Position numbers and translations under genes: made by a program
NCBI RefSeq assembly: GCF_016908595.1
Contig: NZ_JAFBEC010000006.1
Coordinates: 1 to 64,000, forward strand
From: Geomicrobium sediminis
GTDB taxonomy: Bacteria; Bacillota; Bacilli; Bacillales; Marinococcaceae
Reading direction: 5' to 3'
DNA: 64,000 nucleotides
In this document: one piece after another, positions 61,255 to 64,000 of the stretch
Layout of the letters: the number at the start of each line of letters is the position of its first letter
How positions within the stretch are numbered: position 1 is the first letter of the stretch
The notes under the pieces: model-generated
Database searches by the model: none
What the model was told of the DNA's origin: nothing
What the model saw: the letters and a program-made list of their open reading frames with translations, nothing else

Positions 61255-62013
61255 ATGTTAGAACAAATTGACTCTAAATTAGCGAGGGATCTGCTCGACG
61301 ATTTGTGCCCAACACAATCGTTCGGAATTGTTGAAGGGTTCATTGAGGGTGCTGTGTACTCAGATCGGGTCCAGCGACCTCGGGCGGTTCTTATTGCTAC
61401 TAAAAGCGGGACGTATACCGTACATGGAGAACCGGGCGCTCATTTTGTTCTTGGATTTTCTTCGTTTTATATGAAGAAAAGTAAGCAGCGTTTTACACTA
61501 TTTTCACCGAATATACGCTGGGACACATGTTTTGAAAAGATACAATCAAAGGATACAATGAAAATGTCGAGGGTCGTGTATCATCTGGATCATCGAGACA
61601 AGCTTTGGGATTCACTGTCTTTATCAATTCGTACGATTGATGAGCATTCGATTGAAAAGAGTCCGCGTTTTAATGAGAACTATTACGTTGAACACTGGGG
61701 AAGTGTAGACGCTTATAAGAAGTATGGGATTGGCTATTACGTTGAAGATTTGCAAGGTGAGATTTTAGCGGAATGCACGTTCATTTTTCGAAGTAGGGAA
61801 AAAGCCAATATCGACATCTACACGCGAGAATGTGCTAGAGGTAAAGGGCTTGCATCTACACTTGTACTTGCGTTTGTAAAAGAATGTAGAAAGCAGAACA
61901 TCACACCTATGTGGGATTGTGATGAGGGGAATGAAGCTTCGATGCAACTTGCAAAAAGGTTAGGATTCAGTGAAGTAAATCGTTACCATCTTTATTATAG
62001 GAATAGTCTGTAA
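61255..62013 (+). CDS. GNAT acetyltransferase
   Basis: A 252-aa protein of the GNAT_acetyltransf type with an N-terminal non-catalytic half (RAVLIATKSGTYTVHGEPGA) and a C-terminal GNAT half. The acetyl-CoA loop is YTRECARGKGLASTLVLAFV and NEASMQLAKRLGFSEVNRYH completes it. The ATG at 61255 lies 4 nt after the ArsR stop, with ggtgtagg upstream, so it is in the ArsR operon. Target unknown; resistance to or modification of an antibiotic-like amine is possible. Confidence 0.82.
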   Translation: MLEQIDSKLARDLLDDLCPTQSFGIVEGFIEGAVYSDRVQRPRAVLIATKSGTYTVHGEPGAHFVLGFSSFYMKKSKQRFTLFSPNIRWDTCFEKIQSKDTMKMSRVVYHLDHRDKLWDSLSLSIRTIDEHSIEKSPRFNENYYVEHWGSVDAYKKYGIGYYVEDLQGEILAECTFIFRSREKANIDIYTRECARGKGLASTLVLAFVKECRKQNITPMWDCDEGNEASMQLAKRLGFSEVNRYHLYYRNSL

Positions 62014-62028
62014 TATTCAAGGGGAGGT

Positions 62029-62649
62029 GTGATCACCATTTCACTCATTGAGGAGATTCGTAGGCTCATAAACGATGAAGATTCATTTGAAACGCAAGTA
62101 CAGAAGATCTTTGTTGCTTATCATTGCGTGCCGATCTTTGATCATAGTTTGGAAGTTGCTCGTGAAGCAAAAGCATTGGCTAAAACCTATGGTGAAGATG
62201 CATATGGAGCGTTTCGTGCGGGGTTGCTACACGATATTGGTGGGATCATCCCGAACGAAAACAGAGTGAGCGTTGCAACAAAATTAGAAATTGATCTTTA
62301 TGAAGAAGAACACACCGTTCCTATGATCATTCATCAAAAGATTAGTAAGGTCATTGCTAAAGAAATTTTTCACATTGAAGATCAAAACGTATTAACCGCC
62401 ATTGAAACACACACAACATTGCATAAAAAGCCGAGTGCGCTTGATCATATTGTATTCCTTGCTGATAAACTAAAATGGGATCAAGGTGGAGAGCCTCCGT
62501 ATGGAGATGAGTTGCGCAGAGCGATGCAACAGTCATTAGAGTATGGGTCATTTTATTTTATCGACCAGTTGTATCACAGTCCATCGCTTAAAATTATTCA
62601 CCCTTGGCTTCGCGATGCATATGAAAGACTGAAAGCTACGAATGAGTGA
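62029..62649 (+). CDS. HD-domain hydrolase, YqeK-like
   Basis: A roughly 200-aa HD phosphohydrolase. The metal ligands follow the HD pattern: His in FDHSLEVAREA, HD in AGLLHDIGGIIPNE, then IETHTTLHKKPSALDHIVFLADKL. The arrangement resembles YqeK, which splits diadenosine tetraphosphate. GTG at 62029 overlaps the ribosome site ggggaggt; an ATT at 62038 lies at ideal spacing and would give MSLIEEIRRL. It follows the GNAT gene by 15 nt, completing a three-gene operon with ArsR. Confidence 0.78.
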   Translation: MITISLIEEIRRLINDEDSFETQVQKIFVAYHCVPIFDHSLEVAREAKALAKTYGEDAYGAFRAGLLHDIGGIIPNENRVSVATKLEIDLYEEEHTVPMIIHQKISKVIAKEIFHIEDQNVLTAIETHTTLHKKPSALDHIVFLADKLKWDQGGEPPYGDELRRAMQQSLEYGSFYFIDQLYHSPSLKIIHPWLRDAYERLKATNE

Positions 62650-62656
62650 TACTTTG

Positions 62657-62686
62657 AAAACCAAATCTATTGATTTGGTTTTTTTA
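62657..62686 (+). terminator. Intrinsic terminator
   Basis: aaaaccaaatc / gatttggtttt with loop tatt and T-run ends the ArsR operon. Confidence 0.9.
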
Positions 62687-62802
62687 TGTGCGCATGTTTT
62701 TTCGTCATAATGACAAAAAATAAGGTAAAATCAAACGTGTTATCATTTTTGACAAAAGACTGAATGATTTTAATCGCAAGCGAAAAGGTGGCTTGGTATG
62801 CA

Positions 62803-64000
62803 GTGAAGATGCATACGAAGATATTCGGATTAATGGTAGGGTTGATAGCTATTGTTGCGCTCTCAATGGCAGCGTTTTTAGCTTATATAGAATATCATAA
62901 CATTTATGAGCGTCTTGGAGATCAAGCGTTAAGTTCAGCAGTTCATATCGCTAATTCTCCTGAGGTTGTTGACGCATTTTCAGAAGATAATCCTTCGGAA
63001 TTATTACAACAGTATGCCGATCATTATCAAAGAGATATGGATGCAGAGTTTATTGTTATTGGAAACAATGAAGGCGAGCGTTACGCCCATCCCGATGAAT
63101 GGAAAATTGGTGAAGCCATGGTTGGTGGGGATAATGATTTGGCATTAATTGCAGGAAGATCGTATGTATCAGTTGCAGAAGGAACCAGGGGGATGTCCTT
63201 GCGTGGAAAAACACCGGTACATAGTTCTGAGGGTGAAATTATTGGTGTTGTCTCTGTTGGGTTTCTCGTTCAAGATATCCATGCTGAAATGTGGCAGCGT
63301 ATCGGAGTTATTGTATTAATTACAACGGTGATTGTTGTCATTGGGGCGTTAGGAAGTATGCTTTTATCAAGAAGTATTCGAAAAGACATGTACGGACTCG
63401 AGCCTAAAGAAATTGGTGCGCTCTATCATGAGCGTGAGGCGACATTTGCGGCAATTCGAGAAGGGATTATATCTGTTGATTCTAGTGGATTGATTACGTC
63501 GATCAATGCATCAGCGCGTAAAATTCTAAATGTTTCAGGTGAAATTGTCGGTAGACCTGTCCAAGAGATTGTATTAGAGACGAAGATTCCGCGAGTTCTT
63601 CATACAAAGAAAGCAGAATACAACGATGAATTGTTCATAAACGGCCATACGATTATTGTCAACCGTCAACCGATTATGCACGGTAATGACATTCAAGGGG
63701 TTGTAAGCAGTTTCCGAGATAAAACCGAAATGATCGAGATGGCGAATACTTTGTCCGACATTAAAAGTTATTCAGAGGACTTAAGGGCGCAAAACCACGA
63801 GTTTACGAATAAGTTGTACACACTTTCTGGATACATGCACCTTGGACTTATTCAGGAGGCCAAATCGTTTATCGCACACGAAACATCCTCTAAAGATAAG
63901 CAGAATGACCTTGTCACGAATTACATTAAGGATACGACAATCCAAGCCATTCTTGTTGGCAAATATGGGCGTGCTTCTGAGTTGAAGGTAGATTTTTCAA
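62803..64000 (+). CDS. CitA/DcuS-type sensor histidine kinase (partial, runs off the edge)
   Basis: About 399 residues are visible. An N-terminal helix (IFGLMVGLIAIVALSMAAFL), an extracytoplasmic PAS-like sensor with GKTPVHSSEGEIIGVVSVGF, a second helix (IVLITTVIVVIGALGSML), a cytosolic PAS domain (AIREGIISVDSSGLITSINA) and the H-box RAQNHEFTNKLYTLSGYM follow. This is the citrate/malate/fumarate sensor group (CitA, DcuS, MalK). I start it at the GTG at 62803 after aaaggtgg; an ATG at 62764 in frame has no ribosome site. The ATPase domain and the response regulator lie beyond 64000. Confidence 0.88.
   Translation, partial: MKMHTKIFGLMVGLIAIVALSMAAFLAYIEYHNIYERLGDQALSSAVHIANSPEVVDAFSEDNPSELLQQYADHYQRDMDAEFIVIGNNEGERYAHPDEWKIGEAMVGGDNDLALIAGRSYVSVAEGTRGMSLRGKTPVHSSEGEIIGVVSVGFLVQDIHAEMWQRIGVIVLITTVIVVIGALGSMLLSRSIRKDMYGLEPKEIGALYHEREATFAAIREGIISVDSSGLITSINASARKILNVSGEIVGRPVQEIVLETKIPRVLHTKKAEYNDELFINGHTIIVNRQPIMHGNDIQGVVSSFRDKTEMIEMANTLSDIKSYSEDLRAQNHEFTNKLYTLSGYMHLGLIQEAKSFIAHETSSKDKQNDLVTNYIKDTTIQAILVGKYGRASELKVDFS

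Overview
The window looks like a chromosomal segment of a Gram-positive, low-to-moderate GC Bacillaceae, probably an alkaliphilic or halotolerant Bacillus relative. The signs are strong AGGAGG-type ribosome sites, frequent TTG and GTG starts, many lipoproteins with LxxC boxes, two TPP riboswitches, several very acidic extracytoplasmic proteins, a GMC/subunit-3/TatA oxidoreductase module and Na+-type transporters. I see no rRNA, tRNA, CRISPR array, phage module or intact transposase.

Layout. 0-3 kb: thiol/quinone-stress type genes (MhqO-like ring-cleaving dioxygenase, MhqD-like hydrolase, FMN reductase) around a perfect 20-bp inverted repeat. 3-10 kb: a gamma-glutamyltransferase-like lipoprotein, a DUF418 membrane protein, and a LysR regulator divergent from a creatinase-like M24 hydrolase and an orphan peptide-type binding protein. 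10-13 kb: a TPP riboswitch and an NMT1/ThiY-like protein without signal peptide, an acidic lipoprotein, and an ACR3/SBF permease. 14-17 kb: a Tat-dependent GMC dehydrogenase with its own TatA. 17-25 kb: a degenerate-ABC/LytTR fusion with an ABC-2 permease, then many small membrane proteins, hydrolases and a saccharopine-dehydrogenase-like protein. 25.5-28.3 kb: a VanR/VanS/VanY-like module. 28.4-33 kb: a sigma-54 regulon (PAS/AAA+ activator, a textbook -24/-12 promoter, and an AtuA-like, AtuA-C and CitMHS operon). 33-37.8 kb: regulator/transporter pairs.

The 37.8-42.4 kb stretch is decayed. It holds a frameshifted membrane gene, a hydrolase cut by an in-frame TAG, a DUF418 relic, a frameshifted Nudix gene and a small membrane gene with an in-frame TGA, mixed with intact CHY zinc-finger and proline-dehydrogenase genes. 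42.6-49.3 kb: a class III CoA-transferase, acyl-CoA dehydrogenase, LysR, MaoC hydratase and CitE-like lyase, the gene set expected for itaconate/C5-dicarboxylate degradation to pyruvate and acetyl-CoA, followed by a GltS-type symporter. 49.4-50.5 kb: a second decayed patch with a deletion junction. 50.5-54.5 kb: TPP riboswitch, thiC and a second orphan binding protein. 55-62.7 kb: an HAD phosphatase broken by TAG, a lipoprotein that seems to start with ATT, aminopeptidase M29, TPR protein, acetyltransferases, a DUF368 (PopT-like) protein, a GmhB-like phosphatase, an ArsR regulator behind a 32-bp perfect palindrome, and a YqeK-like HD protein. The right edge cuts through a CitA/DcuS-type sensor kinase.

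The most unusual features are the sigma-54/AtuA/CitMHS unit, the ABC-LytTR fusion, the signal-less riboswitch-controlled ThiY-like protein, the clustered disabling mutations, and three genes within about 8 kb whose best-placed start codons are ATT or ATC. The last two must first be separated from sequencing error, because several frameshifts fall in homopolymers.
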